DNA of 64,000 nt from RGIG3102 sp964369975 (GCA_964369975.1 CAYJFZ010000004.1:1-64000); one strand, 5' to 3'. Positions 8,448 to 17,648 are shown, numbered from the stretch's first letter. Numbers and translations: made by a program. Notes: generated from the letters alone by a model not told the origin.

Positions 8448-10133
8448 TTATACATCTATTTCTTGTATCTTACTATAAAAATCTTGTGCTATTTGTTTTA
8501 TTGAGCCTTTTTTTAGTGGAGAAGTTAAGTTTAGTGTATCAATTAAATCTGTAAAGGTTTTCTCACCGCCATAAGAAAGGAAGTCAAAATATAATTTATA
8601 CGCCATTTCCTTATCCTCTAAAAATAATAAAAAAAACTGCATTGCCATAACTTGCGCTAAGCCGTACTCAATATAATAAAACGGTGTTTTATATATATGC
8701 GATTGCTTTTGCCAGCCTGCCCCTTGTGCATAAAAAGGCAGTTCTGTTTCTTTAAAATAAGGGCGGTATTTTTCTTCAATTTTAAGCCATAACTCATCTC
8801 TTTGCTTTTTAGTTAAATCAGGATTTAAATATATTTCTTCTTGAAATTCATCAACTTGGCAAACATAGGGAATAAAAATTAAAGCATTTTCCCTTTGCAT
8901 TAAGCTATACTTTTTAGTTTCTTGTTTAAAGAATAATTCATGCCAAGGAGAAGTTAGAAATTCCATCGCCATTGAATGAGTTTCTGAAATATCAAAAGTT
9001 TGAGTAGCAAAACTTCTTTTTTCTTTGCCACTTTTTAAATAGTTTGATAAAGCGTGTCCCATTTCATGAGTAAATACATACACATCACCAGAGGTGCCAT
9101 TAAAGTTTGCATAGATAAAGGGATATTCATAATTCTTTATATAGGTGCAAAATCCTCCTGGCGCCTTATTTATTTTACTATACACATCTAAAAGCTCATT
9201 ATCGAGCATTAAATCAATAAAGCTTTTTGTTATATCAGACATTTCATAATACATCACTTTTGCCGCTTTAATAATCTCTTCTTGATTAATTTGAGGCTTT
9301 GGCGCTCCATTTTTAAAAGGCAGCAATAAATCATAGTATCTTATATCATTAATGCCAAGACGCTCTTTCCTTGTATTAAAAATTTCATTTACTATAGGTA
9401 TTATATGTTCTAATACTTCACTTTTAAATACTTTAACATCGCTACTATCATAGCAATTTCGCCCTCTTCTTGCATAGCCTAATTCTACAAAATTATTAAA
9501 GCCGAGCTTTTTAGCCTGTCTTGTTCTATTTTTTACTAATTTGTCAAAAATCTCATCTAAGTCATCTTTTATTTTTTCATAAGCCTTGCCTTCTTCTATA
9601 TAAGCATTTTTTCTTATTTGTCTATCTGGGCTTTCTTTATATTTTGAAAGCAAGGTTAGTGGCATAATCTGCCCATCAAAATCAACTGTTAATTTTGAAG
9701 TTAGGTTTACATATTCATTAACAAGTTCATTTTCTTCTTGCATATCCTTTACAATATCCGAAGAAATTATTTTATCTTCAAGCTCATAGCTATTTATTGC
9801 CACTTCTCCTATTTGCTCTTTTATTTCTTTTAAATAAGGGCTATTTAAAATATCTTTTGTTATTTTTTTATATTTTAATTTAAACAAAGGCTGATTATCT
9901 GAAAACTGCTTTTGTTCGTTTTTATAAAATTCATCACTTGTATTTAATAATCGGCGAATTCTTGCTATGGCAAACTGCGTACTAAATTCATCATACCCTT
10001 TCATAAAATCTTCTAATGCACTAACTTGCTCACTTGCCCCTTTTGCATTTTTGCCTTTTAAAATAGCCTCATCCATATCCCTTAAAATTTTTGTAAAATC
10101 CGGTCTATAATATTGTATTTGCGAAAATTTCAT
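8448..10133 (-). CDS. M3-family oligoendopeptidase (PepF type)
   Basis: 561-aa cytoplasmic zinc metallopeptidase. The active site HEMGH (in FTHEMGHALSNY) lies at about residues 355-359, with the downstream Glu in ISETHSMAMEF acting as third zinc ligand, as in thimet and PepF enzymes. Length is typical for the short clostridial M3B branch. AAGGAG precedes the ATG. It is the last gene of the peptide-uptake operon (17088 to 8448), so it probably cleaves imported peptides. This functional link is inference from gene order. Confidence 0.92.
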   Translation of the reverse strand: MKFSQIQYYRPDFTKILRDMDEAILKGKNAKGASEQVSALEDFMKGYDEFSTQFAIARIRRLLNTSDEFYKNEQKQFSDNQPLFKLKYKKITKDILNSPYLKEIKEQIGEVAINSYELEDKIISSDIVKDMQEENELVNEYVNLTSKLTVDFDGQIMPLTLLSKYKESPDRQIRKNAYIEEGKAYEKIKDDLDEIFDKLVKNRTRQAKKLGFNNFVELGYARRGRNCYDSSDVKVFKSEVLEHIIPIVNEIFNTRKERLGINDIRYYDLLLPFKNGAPKPQINQEEIIKAAKVMYYEMSDITKSFIDLMLDNELLDVYSKINKAPGGFCTYIKNYEYPFIYANFNGTSGDVYVFTHEMGHALSNYLKSGKEKRSFATQTFDISETHSMAMEFLTSPWHELFFKQETKKYSLMQRENALIFIPYVCQVDEFQEEIYLNPDLTKKQRDELWLKIEEKYRPYFKETELPFYAQGAGWQKQSHIYKTPFYYIEYGLAQVMAMQFFLLFLEDKEMAYKLYFDFLSYGGEKTFTDLIDTLNLTSPLKKGSIKQIAQDFYSKIQEIDV

Positions 10134-10164
10134 ATATAAACTCTCCTTTTATATAAAATAAAAC

Positions 10165-10356
10165 TTACATAATAAACATACTTGCTATGAAAACATATAT
10201 TAGTGATATTATAACTACGACAGGCAAAAACACTATTAATGCGGCAATCAGCATAGCTAATAAATCACCTTTTTCAAGCTGTATATTATTATAATGCTCA
10301 TCTAATTCTTCTTTAGTTTTTTCTTTAAAAATCTTTGAGCGATTTTTTTTAAACAT
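10165..10356 (-). CDS. small single-span membrane protein, unknown
   Basis: 63 aa. A basic, charged N-terminal half (FKKNRSKIFKEKTKEELDEH) is followed by one long hydrophobic segment (about residues 34-62). No family recognised. I start at the ATG of MFKKNRS, which has AGGTG six nt upstream, rather than an upstream GTG. It sits between the DppF-type ATPase (9-bp gap) and the M3 peptidase (31-bp gap), so it is transcribed with the importer. Confidence 0.6.
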   Translation of the reverse strand: MFKKNRSKIFKEKTKEELDEHYNNIQLEKGDLLAMLIAALIVFLPVVVIISLIYVFIASMFIM

Positions 10357-10365
10357 AGTTATCAC

Positions 10366-11355
10366 CTATAAATTTAAAGGGAAGTGACAGGATATAAAAT
10401 GCCCATCTCTTAGCTCTTTATTTTCTGGTATTTGCGTTTTGCAAATATCTTTTGCCCTTTTACATCTTGGATGAAATTTACAACCCGTTATTTCATCAGT
10501 ACTGCTTGGCAAATCCCCTTCAAGAAGGTCTATATCTTCACTTTTTACATCGCTTTCTATTGAAGGAATAGCACTTAGTAAGGCTTTAGTATATGGATGC
10601 ATACATCTTGTGAAAATTTCATCAGTAGGGGCTAATTCAACAATATTGCCTAAATACATAACAGCTATCCTATCACTTATAAATCTTACTACTCCCAAAT
10701 CATGCGAAATGAAAAGATAAGTTAAATTATTTTCTTCTTTTAAATCTAATAATAAGTTGATAATTTGTGATTGAATGGATACATCTAAGGTGGATACAGA
10801 CTCATCGCAAACTATGAATTTTGGCTTTAGGGCAAGGGCTCTGGCTATACAAATCCTCTGCCTTTGTCCGCCTGAAAACTGATGCGGATACCTATGAAGC
10901 ATGAAGCTGTCTAAGCCACAGGCTTTCATTATATTAAGGGTGTATTCATCAAGCTCTTTGCTATTTTTTTTATATAAGCCGTGAGCTATTAAGCCTTCTT
11001 GAATCATCTGCGAGACAGTAAGTCGAGGATTTAGTGAAGAATAAGGGTCTTGGAAGATAATTTGCATTTCTTTTCTTAGTTTTCGCATATCTTCTTTTGA
11101 TAAGCTATCTAAAAAAACCTCATTATAACTAACAGTACCAGAAGTTTGTTTAATCAATTGTAAAACAGCCTTGCCTAAAGTAGATTTTCCACAGCCACTT
11201 TCTCCTACAAGGCCTAAGGTTTCGTTTTCATAAATAGTTAAATTTACATCATCAACTGCCTTTATGTATTCTTTTTTTCCTACTAAGTTTACGCCTTTTC
11301 TTTTAGGGAAATGCACTTTTAAATTTTTAATATCTATTAGTATTTTTTTACTCAT
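10366..11355 (-). CDS. oligopeptide ABC importer ATPase, DppF/OppF type
   Basis: 329 aa. Walker A GESGCGKST, Q-loop FQDPYSSLNPR, signature FSGGQRQR, Walker B FIVCDESVSTLD and switch His ISHDLG. The C-terminal oligopeptide extension has the cysteine motif C-x-FHPRC-x(5)-C and a final C (CKFHPRCKRAKDICK), which binds a 4Fe-4S cluster in some relatives. Start: the ATG at 11355 has GGAAGGTG nearby and overlaps the end of the upstream ATPase gene by 8 bp; upstream in-frame codons lack a ribosome site. It pairs with 11348-12343 to energise the DppBC-type permeases. Confidence 0.92.
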   Translation of the reverse strand: MSKKILIDIKNLKVHFPKRKGVNLVGKKEYIKAVDDVNLTIYENETLGLVGESGCGKSTLGKAVLQLIKQTSGTVSYNEVFLDSLSKEDMRKLRKEMQIIFQDPYSSLNPRLTVSQMIQEGLIAHGLYKKNSKELDEYTLNIMKACGLDSFMLHRYPHQFSGGQRQRICIARALALKPKFIVCDESVSTLDVSIQSQIINLLLDLKEENNLTYLFISHDLGVVRFISDRIAVMYLGNIVELAPTDEIFTRCMHPYTKALLSAIPSIESDVKSEDIDLLEGDLPSSTDEITGCKFHPRCKRAKDICKTQIPENKELRDGHFISCHFPLNL

Positions 11356-12343
11356 CACTGCACCTTCCTTTTTTAGGATAAAAACAGCGCACACTATGAT
11401 TGGGGCCAACTTCTAATAGTTCTGGCTCTTGTTTAATACATTCCTCTTTTGCAAACTCGCATCTCGGTGAAAATTTGCAGCCCAAAGGAAGATTTTGCGG
11501 ATGGGGAACACTGCCTTGTATAGACGGCAGTCTTTTTGATTTTTTAGAGCTTAGTGAGGGTATAGTTTTTAAAAGTGCTGTTGTATAAGGATGTGAAAAC
11601 TCACTTTTCTCATTAAAAACTTCCTCTACTGATACAAGCTCTACAACCTGTCCACAGTACATAACTGCTATATCATCTGCTATTTGTTTTACAACTCCTA
11701 AGTCGTGAGTTATAAACATAATAGAAGTATTATTTTCTTGTTTTATTTCATTTAATAAGCGTAAAATCTGCGCTTGGATAGTTACATCTAAGGCAGTAGT
11801 CGCTTCATCTGCAATTAATAATTTTGGCCTACAAGCAAGGGCAATAGCTATCATCACCCTTTGGCGCATACCACCTGATAATTCATGCGGATAATTATTT
11901 GCTACCATTTGCGCATTTGGAATTTTTACAGCCTTAAGTAAATTTATCACTTCATCCTCTGCTTGCTTTTTATTAAAGCCCCTGTGCAAAATTAAGGTTT
12001 CTGCAATCTGTTTTTTTACAGTAAATACAGGGTTTAAACTCGTCATCGGCTCTTGAAATATCATTGAAATCTCATTGCCCCTTATAGAGCGAATTTCATC
12101 ATCTGAAAGCTTTGTTAAGTCTTTTTCATCAAAGATTATTTGCCCATTATGAATAAACTGATTTTTTTCAAACAAGCGAAGTATGCTCATAGCAGTTTGA
12201 CTTTTGCCTGAGCCTGATTCACCTATAATACCTATGGTTTTACCCTCTTTTATAGAAAATGAAACCCCATTAACAGCCTTAACCTCTCCGTTACTTGTTT
12301 TAAAATAGGTATGTAAATTATTAACTTGTAGTATGTTTTTCAT
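11348..12343 (-). CDS. oligopeptide ABC importer ATPase, DppD/OppD type
   Basis: 331 aa. Walker A GESGSGKSQ, Q-loop FQEPMTSLNPV, signature LSGGMRQR, Walker B LIADEATTALD, switch His ITHDLG. The C-terminal cysteine cluster (CKFSPRCEFAKEEC ... RCF) is typical of OppD/DppD. GGAGAA precedes the ATG. Only 3 bp separate it from the RCC1-containing permease gene and 8 bp overlap links it to the DppF gene, so translation is coupled. Confidence 0.93.
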   Translation of the reverse strand: MKNILQVNNLHTYFKTSNGEVKAVNGVSFSIKEGKTIGIIGESGSGKSQTAMSILRLFEKNQFIHNGQIIFDEKDLTKLSDDEIRSIRGNEISMIFQEPMTSLNPVFTVKKQIAETLILHRGFNKKQAEDEVINLLKAVKIPNAQMVANNYPHELSGGMRQRVMIAIALACRPKLLIADEATTALDVTIQAQILRLLNEIKQENNTSIMFITHDLGVVKQIADDIAVMYCGQVVELVSVEEVFNEKSEFSHPYTTALLKTIPSLSSKKSKRLPSIQGSVPHPQNLPLGCKFSPRCEFAKEECIKQEPELLEVGPNHSVRCFYPKKGRCSDE

Positions 12344-12346
12344 AGT

Positions 12347-14203
12347 CTATTCTCCTGTGCGTGGGTCTAAGGCTTCACGAAGTGCATCGCCCATTAAATT
12401 AACGCTTACTGCTGTGATTATTACAAAGCCAGCAGGTATCAGCCAGCGCCACCAGTAAAACTCTATAACGGCCATTTCTTGAGCTGACATAAGCATATTA
12501 CCCCAAGAAGGAAGTGGCTCAGAAACACCAAAGCCTAAAAAGGATAAAGCAGCCTCAGAAAGCAAAGAAGAAGCATAGCCTAAGGTGATATTAACAATTA
12601 TTAAATTAAATATATTTGGCAAAATATGTTGCCACATTATTCTACTATTTTTAAGCCCTAAAGCCCTTGCTGCTAAAACAAAGTCTTTTTCTCTTTCTAA
12701 TAGAAGTTGTGCCCTTATAAGCCTTGCTAAAGACATCCAGCTTAAAAGGCCTAAAATTATCATTATCATATACATTTTTTGCACTTGATTTAGGCTAAAT
12801 CCCACAACATAAGAAAGGGTGATTGCTATTGGAAAAAACGGAATAGATGAAAAAACATCAGTTATACGCATTAAAACACTATCTACTATACCGCCGAAAT
12901 ATCCAGCACTAAGGCCGACAAATAAAGCTATAATAACAGAAATAATTACAGCTACTGCACCGACAGTTAAAGAGGTTTTTCCTCCGTGGATTATTCGAGT
13001 AAATATATCTCTGCCATATTGGTCAGTGCCAAAAATATAGCCCTCGTTGCCAAAGGCTGCTATATCGCCAGTTTTACTAATGGCATAAAACTGAAAATAA
13101 TCTGCATAAATTTTTTCTATATCTTTTATATCGTTTGATAAATTAAGCTGATTAAAATCATCGCTACCCCAGATAGTAACACTGCCATCTTTACTTAAAG
13201 CAAGGAAGTTGCGATAGCCTGAATTTATGCTCACTACTTCGCTATTAATTATTGGCACTTCGCCTAAATTATCTTGCAAGCTACCCCATGAGTATAAATT
13301 GCCCTCATCATCTAAGGCGAGAACATTTCTGTTTGTAGCTGCTATATCTATTATATTAACTGTAGTGTCGGTTAAACTTTCAGGTAAATTTAAATTAAAT
13401 TCACTGCCTTTTTCACCTACTACTCTAACAGTGCCATCATCTAAAAGTAGGGCTATATTATTATCACCCGCTGCAAAATCAATAATACGCCCTTGTATAT
13501 CTGTTGGGATAAGTAGCAAAGTTTGGGCTTGAATACTGCCCCAGATATATAATTTATTATCACTTGATAAAACTGCAGACCATTGAGAAGTTGCAAGCAT
13601 TTTAGCAATGCTTGTATCTCCATTTAAAAAGGCCATTTTAATATTTTGCGGTATATTTGTTTGTCCGTTACCATTATAGCCCCAAGAGTAAAAATTATAA
13701 TCTTCATCTACTGCTATTATGTGGTTGCCCCCACAGGCTATATCTATTATTTTTTTATCTTGCATTTCTATTGGTACATCAAAAATATAAGTGGAGACAT
13801 TCGCTTGCTCTTTATTTGCTTCACTGCCCCAAATATAAAACTTTCCATCGTTTGTAATCGCTGCAGTAAAAGAAATCCCTGAGGATATTTTTTTAATATC
13901 TTCGCCTTTTACTTCGCTTGGAACATTTAAGTAATTAAGGCTTGGCATTAAATTTGCATGGGTTAATTCAGTGTAGGTTGTATTTAAAGGAATAAAAACT
14001 GAGCCTATAAAACATAAAAAAACAACAGCTAAAAAACCGATAGCACCTATAATAAAAAACTTGTTTTTCATAAGTTTTCTTATAATAGTTTCTATCGGTG
14101 CTCTTGATGCTTCGCTTAGTAATACATCAATATCCTCACCGTTGTTAGTGCCGTTTAAAGAGGTGCTATTAGCACTTTTGATTTTTTTGTTTTTAAAAAA
14201 CAT
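12347..14203 (-). CDS. DppC/OppC permease with inserted RCC1 seven-repeat propeller
   Basis: 618 aa, about twice the usual ~300. Residues 1-47 are cytoplasmic and ~48-71 form TM1. Residues ~100-390 hold seven RCC1-type repeats, each with a hydrophobic strand, an x-D-G/x-N core and a WG or equivalent: FTAAITNDGKFYIWGS, HIIAVDEDYNFYSWGY, WSAVLSSDNKLYIWGS, NIALLLDDGTVRVVGE, NVLALDDEGNLYSWGS, NFLALSKDGSVTIWGS, FYAISKTGDIAAFGN. The normal permease resumes at GTDQYGRD (392-399), with the remaining TM helices and the ATPase-coupling loop AARALGLKNSRIMWQHILPN. Membrane topology of the family places the insert outside the membrane. One uninterrupted frame; operon neighbours are dppB, dppD and dppF types. 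Function of the propeller (peptide capture, receptor docking, or sensing) is unknown. Confidence 0.93.
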   Translation of the reverse strand: MFFKNKKIKSANSTSLNGTNNGEDIDVLLSEASRAPIETIIRKLMKNKFFIIGAIGFLAVVFLCFIGSVFIPLNTTYTELTHANLMPSLNYLNVPSEVKGEDIKKISSGISFTAAITNDGKFYIWGSEANKEQANVSTYIFDVPIEMQDKKIIDIACGGNHIIAVDEDYNFYSWGYNGNGQTNIPQNIKMAFLNGDTSIAKMLATSQWSAVLSSDNKLYIWGSIQAQTLLLIPTDIQGRIIDFAAGDNNIALLLDDGTVRVVGEKGSEFNLNLPESLTDTTVNIIDIAATNRNVLALDDEGNLYSWGSLQDNLGEVPIINSEVVSINSGYRNFLALSKDGSVTIWGSDDFNQLNLSNDIKDIEKIYADYFQFYAISKTGDIAAFGNEGYIFGTDQYGRDIFTRIIHGGKTSLTVGAVAVIISVIIALFVGLSAGYFGGIVDSVLMRITDVFSSIPFFPIAITLSYVVGFSLNQVQKMYMIMIILGLLSWMSLARLIRAQLLLEREKDFVLAARALGLKNSRIMWQHILPNIFNLIIVNITLGYASSLLSEAALSFLGFGVSEPLPSWGNMLMSAQEMAVIEFYWWRWLIPAGFVIITAVSVNLMGDALREALDPRTGE

Positions 14204-14218
14204 TTATTCTACCAATCT

Positions 14219-14246
14219 ATTAACAAAGCTCATCGGCTTTGTTAAT
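14219..14246 (-). promoter_or_regulatory. intercistronic hairpin between the two permease genes
   Basis: Perfect 11-bp stem (attaacaaagc / gctttgttaat) with a 6-nt loop in the 57-bp gap upstream of the RCC1-permease gene. There is no T run on the minus strand, so it is more likely an RNA-processing or stability element than a terminator. Confidence 0.6.
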
Positions 14247-14260
14247 TAAAAATACATAGC

Positions 14261-15232
14261 TTAATTTAGTTTTATTCTTGGGTCTATTAATGCGTATATT
14301 ATATCCGCCACTAATACTGAAACTAAACTTAGTAAGGCATAAAATAAATTTAAAGTTGTGATTAGTTGATTATCTCTATTAAATACAGCCGTTATTATTA
14401 ATGAGCCTATTCCATTATATCCAAAAACACTCTCAATAATAGCCAAACCTGCAAAAAGAGAAAATAATGTCCCTACGACTATATATGATACAGGGATTAA
14501 GGCATTCCTAAAAGCGTGCGAGTAAATCACTACTTTTTCACCTAAGCCCTTCGCTCGTGCTGTTCTTATATAGTCTTGGCTAAGAGCGTCTATCATCGCA
14601 TTTCTTACATATCTTACAGCCCCAGCTAAGCTGATTATCACTAAAGTTATAGTAGGCAAGATAAGCACTCTAACCCACTCAATTAAAAGAGTAATCCCGC
14701 TGTGAGTCGCCGAATTTGGCATACCTCCTAAAGGAAGCCAGCCTAAAGTAATTGCAAAAATATAAATTAATAGTATCCCTAAGAAAAAAGAGGGGATTGA
14801 ATATGTAATAATAGAGAATACCTGCCAAGCGTTATCAAAAAGCGATAATCTTTTAGTTGCACATTTAATACCCACTGGTATGGCTATAAATAAGTATAAA
14901 AAGTTCACACCTAAATTTAGAATAAGAGTATTGCGCATAGGCTCTGTTATAACCATAGAAACAGGGCGATTAAAAGTATTGGAATAACCAAAATCGCCCT
15001 TAAAAACACCCTGTATCCAGGCGAAGTATTGATTTGTAATACTTTCGCCTAAACCGAGTCTTTCATACATTAATTCATACTGCTCTATATATTGCTCCTG
15101 TGTTAAATCCGGTGGTAGCATTAATTCCACGGGATCTCCTGGCATCATTTTAACTATCGAAAAAATAACTACCGATACTAAGGCTGAAACTAAAAGTAAT
15201 ATTAAAATTCGCTTAATTATATAGTTTAGCAA
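14261..15232 (-). CDS. oligopeptide ABC importer permease, DppB/OppB type
   Basis: 323 aa. Six predicted TM helices, with an N-terminal TM1, a large first external loop (about 30-100; PGDPVELMLPPDLTQEQ), and the EAA-type coupling loop DYIRTARAKGLGEKVVIYSHAFRNALIP near 205-235. The C terminus DPRIKLN is typical. It lies directly after the binding-protein gene (23-bp gap) and forms the permease dimer with the RCC1-containing DppC-type protein. Confidence 0.93.
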   Translation of the reverse strand: MLNYIIKRILILLLVSALVSVVIFSIVKMMPGDPVELMLPPDLTQEQYIEQYELMYERLGLGESITNQYFAWIQGVFKGDFGYSNTFNRPVSMVITEPMRNTLILNLGVNFLYLFIAIPVGIKCATKRLSLFDNAWQVFSIITYSIPSFFLGILLIYIFAITLGWLPLGGMPNSATHSGITLLIEWVRVLILPTITLVIISLAGAVRYVRNAMIDALSQDYIRTARAKGLGEKVVIYSHAFRNALIPVSYIVVGTLFSLFAGLAIIESVFGYNGIGSLIITAVFNRDNQLITTLNLFYALLSLVSVLVADIIYALIDPRIKLN

Positions 15233-15255
15233 AACATCACCTATTAATTATCTTT

Positions 15256-17088
15256 TTAATTATTTACAGTTTTTGTTATTTGGCAAATGTAGTTTTCATA
15301 GCCAGAATACGCTGTAGGATTTAAGTTGTTTAAATTTTCATGTGCTATTGTATAGTATTCACTTGAATATAATGGCACTTGAGGCATTAACTCATTAAAT
15401 CTTACTTGATAATTTACCCAAGCTTCTAAGTAAGCGTCTTTATCTTCTGGGTCAGTTGTACGCATAGCTATGATTAAATCATCAAGTTCATCATCTGATA
15501 ACTGCGCTTTATTTAAGTTTGTATTAGCAAAGTCTGAGTGCCATGTATAATACCTATCAAAAACAGCAGTAAAGTCTGTTGCTAAGCTGAATGTATTATA
15601 AATTCTTTCATCGCCTAAGCTATAAGCATTGTAGTAATTTTTTAAAACAGAGTTCCAGTCGCCTAAATCTAAGTTAAACTGAATACCTGCTAAAGGAGCA
15701 TTTGCTGAATATTGAATTTCTATAATATCTGTTAGTACATTGTCCATAGCAAGGTGGTTTATCACTAAAGCCTCGCCATTTTCATTATGTCTTAAATATG
15801 AGCCATCAACCATAGCCTTAGTTGCATCAAAACTTGTGGTACCATCAGCTTCATATATCCACTGTGTTTTATCTAAATATTCATTCGCTGTTTGTACATT
15901 AAATGATATCGGCATAAGTTTTTCTGAAAGCTCTGCTGATTTTTCTTGATACATCCATTGACCTAAGCCGTATTCTGCATCAACAGTAGTGCCATAACCG
16001 CCTATAACATAGTCAACAACTGATGTTCTATCAATTAAAGAAGCTAAAGCCCAGCGCACATTTACATCAGCAGTAGGCCCTTCATCACACATCATAGCTA
16101 AAAAGCCAAATCCTGCACGAAGATAAGATGCAAACTGTGTTGTCTGGCTTGCCTTTGCAGCTTCTATTTTTTCGCCTTGAACAACACTTTCAACTAAATC
16201 AACTTCACCACTTATAACCCATTCAACATCTGTATCAGTAGGTATTGATTTTTGCACTATGTATTGTAATGTAGGAACATTTCCGTACATATCGCCTTTA
16301 AAATGCTCATTTAATTCTAAAGTTACTGTTTGATTTTCAAAAGAAACAAAGCTGTAAGGCCCACAAGTAACAGTAGGAGCATATCTTTCAGTATTAGCTA
16401 TATTCATACAGTTAGTTAATAAATCACCTTCACTAAACTCTAAATAAACACCTTTGTCAGCACTTTTAATTTCGCTGTTTGGAAGATATGTATCATAATG
16501 TATAGGGCTTACCATCACATTGACAGCTTCCCAATAATATGGTAGTTCTTCTTTTGCTATTGTTAAAGAAAACTCTGTATCACTAATTAATTCCATTCCG
16601 CTGAAAACATCAGTTAAGCCTTCTCTATAATCACTATAACCCACAAGAGCATCGCCACCCACTGTGCTCGCGCCTGCCTCTTGCCACTCAGCTGATGAAA
16701 GCCAAAGGATTGAAGCTACATAGTCTTTAGCTGTTATAGCATCACCATTATTCCAAAAAATATCATCGTGCAAAGTGAATGTATATGTTTTATTGCCATC
16801 GTTATCTAAAGAAGTTTGCATATCTTTAACTACAACTGTGTTAAGGAGAATCTCCCCATTAGCATCAATTTCATAAGTGTTCATATATCCGCCAGTTAAC
16901 ACTTTCACTGATGCATCATAAGCATTGTTACCAAAGCCCGTGATAAAGTCTCCATTCATATCTTGAACACCGACCATCAATGTATCCATAGGCACAACAC
17001 TTGTATTTACCGCCTCTTGCTGTGAACAGCTTGTTACCAACAACATAACTACACTAAAACTTAGTAAAACTGATAATAACTTTTTCAT
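15256..17088 (-). CDS. peptide-binding lipoprotein, SBP family 5
   Basis: About 610 aa. N-terminal lipoprotein signal with lipobox LVTSC (mature Cys near residue 22). The domain order is normal for family 5: TLMVGVQDMNGDF start, DDIFWNNGDAITAKDYV, central TCGPYSFVSFENQTVTLELN, and a C-terminal lobe ending with LMPQVPLYSSEYYTIAHEN. The start ATG at 17088 has a GAGGA-type ribosome site; an in-frame codon 12 nt upstream is less well placed. First gene of the dpp-type operon, with a plausible promoter at 17137-17166. It delivers peptides to the permeases encoded next. Confidence 0.92.
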   Translation of the reverse strand: MKKLLSVLLSFSVVMLLVTSCSQQEAVNTSVVPMDTLMVGVQDMNGDFITGFGNNAYDASVKVLTGGYMNTYEIDANGEILLNTVVVKDMQTSLDNDGNKTYTFTLHDDIFWNNGDAITAKDYVASILWLSSAEWQEAGASTVGGDALVGYSDYREGLTDVFSGMELISDTEFSLTIAKEELPYYWEAVNVMVSPIHYDTYLPNSEIKSADKGVYLEFSEGDLLTNCMNIANTERYAPTVTCGPYSFVSFENQTVTLELNEHFKGDMYGNVPTLQYIVQKSIPTDTDVEWVISGEVDLVESVVQGEKIEAAKASQTTQFASYLRAGFGFLAMMCDEGPTADVNVRWALASLIDRTSVVDYVIGGYGTTVDAEYGLGQWMYQEKSAELSEKLMPISFNVQTANEYLDKTQWIYEADGTTSFDATKAMVDGSYLRHNENGEALVINHLAMDNVLTDIIEIQYSANAPLAGIQFNLDLGDWNSVLKNYYNAYSLGDERIYNTFSLATDFTAVFDRYYTWHSDFANTNLNKAQLSDDELDDLIIAMRTTDPEDKDAYLEAWVNYQVRFNELMPQVPLYSSEYYTIAHENLNNLNPTAYSGYENYICQITKTVNN

Positions 17089-17136
17089 TTTAATCCTCAA
17101 ACTTTCCTATCATTTTTCATCTTATATTTAATTACA

Positions 17137-17166
17137 ATTCTATCACATTCTCACTACTTTTGTAAA
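17137..17166 (-). promoter_or_regulatory. putative promoter of the dpp-type operon
   Basis: Minus strand: TTTACA (17166-17161), 18-bp spacer, TAGAAT (17142-17137), about 50 bp upstream of the binding-protein start. Read by eye. Confidence 0.5.
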
Positions 17167-17247
17167 CAATTTTGCATATATATTGTATATAATAGTGAAA
17201 AAACTTAGAATTTACTTTGTTTTTTAAGTGAAATTATAATATCTTCC

Positions 17248-17276
17248 TTGACAAGGCTTAGCATTATTTGTATTAT
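17248..17276 (+). promoter_or_regulatory. promoter of the ArsR-type regulator
   Basis: TTGACA (17248-17253), 17-bp spacer, TATTAT (17271-17276). The -10 box overlaps a perfect dyad (17273-17286). Confidence 0.8.
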
Positions 17277-17286
17277 AATATTATAA
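17273..17286. promoter_or_regulatory. putative ArsR-family operator
   Basis: TTATAATATTATAA is a perfect 14-bp palindrome across the -10 region and transcription start of the regulator gene. ArsR/SmtB proteins bind A+T-rich dyads in this position, so auto-repression is likely. Such palindromes also arise by chance in A+T-rich DNA. Confidence 0.5.
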
Positions 17287-17308
17287 TCTTTTATGGAGGG
17301 TTTATCTT

Positions 17309-17623
17309 ATGTCAAAAACACTTGCCCCTAAAATATTCAAGGCACTTTGTGATGAAACAAGGATTTCAATAGTAGAATTATTGCAAAACGGTGAGCGCTG
17401 TGCTTGCCATATTTCAGAGGCTTTAGATATAGCCCAGTCAAAGCTATCTTACCATATGAAAATTCTTTGTGATAGCGGTATTGTTGAGTGCTGGTATATA
17501 GGTAAATGGACTCATTATAAAATAAGCAAAGACGGTAGCGATGAAGCAGTAAGACTTCTAAAAGAAATTACAACAGTCAGCGAAGAAGCAACTGACTCCG
17601 CTTGTTGTGATGAGGCTATTTAA
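17309..17623 (+). CDS. ArsR/SmtB-family metal- or thiol-sensing repressor
   Basis: 104-aa winged-helix protein. ELLQNGERCACHISEAL carries a CxC pair at the helix-3 position where ArsR has its metalloid-binding cysteines. The recognition helix follows (QSKLSYHMKILCDSGIV) and then a beta-wing (WYIGKWTHYKIS). Further Cys lie at ILC and VEC, and the C terminus contains SACC, offering more thiol ligands. GGAGGG precedes the ATG. No arsenic, cadmium or other metal transporter gene adjoins, so its targets lie elsewhere or it controls only itself. A shared terminator follows. Confidence 0.88.
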   Translation: MSKTLAPKIFKALCDETRISIVELLQNGERCACHISEALDIAQSKLSYHMKILCDSGIVECWYIGKWTHYKISKDGSDEAVRLLKEITTVSEEATDSACCDEAI

Positions 17624-17648
17624 AATTTATTACTAATAAAAACATATA

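Noticed and set aside
12347..14203. RCC1 insert as an assembly chimera of two genes
   Set aside because: Both permease parts and all seven repeats lie in one frame without stops, the permease motifs resume exactly where expected, and composition matches the surroundings. Reads across the junctions would settle it.
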